A stretch of 64,000 bases of DNA from Eublepharis macularius. Its lineage: Eukaryota; Chordata; Lepidosauria; Squamata; Eublepharidae. Location of the stretch: positions 23,929,232-23,993,231 of the forward strand of contig NC_072794.1 of NCBI RefSeq assembly GCF_028583425.1, given 5' to 3'. Every line of letters starts with the position of its first letter. Position 1 is the first letter of the stretch. Position numbers and translations under genes: made by a program. This document shows positions 63,804 to 64,000 of this stretch, in pieces. The notes beneath the pieces were generated by a model that made no database searches, was not told the DNA's origin, and saw only the letters and a list, made by a program, of their open reading frames with translations.

Positions 63804-64000
63804 TTGATCTCTGGGCCGAACAAGATGCAACAGCAGCAGCTTCAACACTAGCTTTATCCAATTGTGCAGAAAGAAAGGGGAAAGAAAAAAGGGACTTGCA
63901 GGTGAGAGATGCAGAATCATCTCCCCACCGGTGCCTTACCTGATCTCCAAGTATCTCCCCCTAACTCATCAGTTCCAGCTTTACAGCTTTTGGGAGCTCC
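63804..64000 (+). other. FMO 3' UTR, incomplete
   Basis: No AATAAA or ATTAAA before the window end, so polyadenylation lies further right. Confidence 0.6.

Overview
The window looks like nuclear DNA of a squamate reptile (lizard or snake). One vertebrate gene with canonical GT-AG exons sits in a dense mix of transposable elements. The squamate inference rests on three things seen together: a BovB/RTE LINE fragment, 5S-rRNA-headed SINEs with a BovB-like tail, and tRNA-headed SINEs with CR1 and L2 debris. No species is claimed.

Region by region. Positions 1-6086 are a nearly complete DIRS-type tyrosine-recombinase retrotransposon: terminal inverted repeats, gag, RT-RNase H, tyrosine recombinase, polyA signal and internal complementary region. 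Its left tip lies outside the window. Positions 6087-22096 are intergenic or 5' flank, built mostly from hAT-like and foldback MITEs, SINEs and LINE scraps. From 22097 to the right edge runs a plus-strand flavin-containing monooxygenase gene, by eye closest to FMO3. Eight coding exons give 533 codons plus a stop at 63801-63803; the non-coding first exon was not found and the 3' UTR runs off the window. Exon lengths (132, 189, 163, 143, 200, 359, 73 and 343 coding nt) match the conserved FMO layout, and the FAD, NADPH and FATGY motifs are intact, so the gene looks functional.

The introns carry most of the mobile DNA. Intron 2 (22238-28588) holds a hAT MITE and a short Penelope-like element. 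Intron 3 (28778-46723) holds a 3.87-kb hAT-type foldback element and an antisense, heavily broken gammaretrovirus-like provirus (env and pol remnants, about 36.7-45.0 kb) hit by BovB, SINE and MITE insertions. Later introns hold more MITEs, SINEs, a second Penelope copy and a CR1 3' end. One hAT insertion lies exactly on the exon 6 splice donor, and its target-site duplication copied the donor.

The most unusual observations are the in-frame gag-UGA-pol arrangement of the DIRS element, the splice-donor-duplicating hAT insertion, the giant foldback element with perfect 8-bp target duplications, and foldback families with consistent 3-bp and 5-bp duplications. Family names beyond superfamily level are inference, because no database search was possible.
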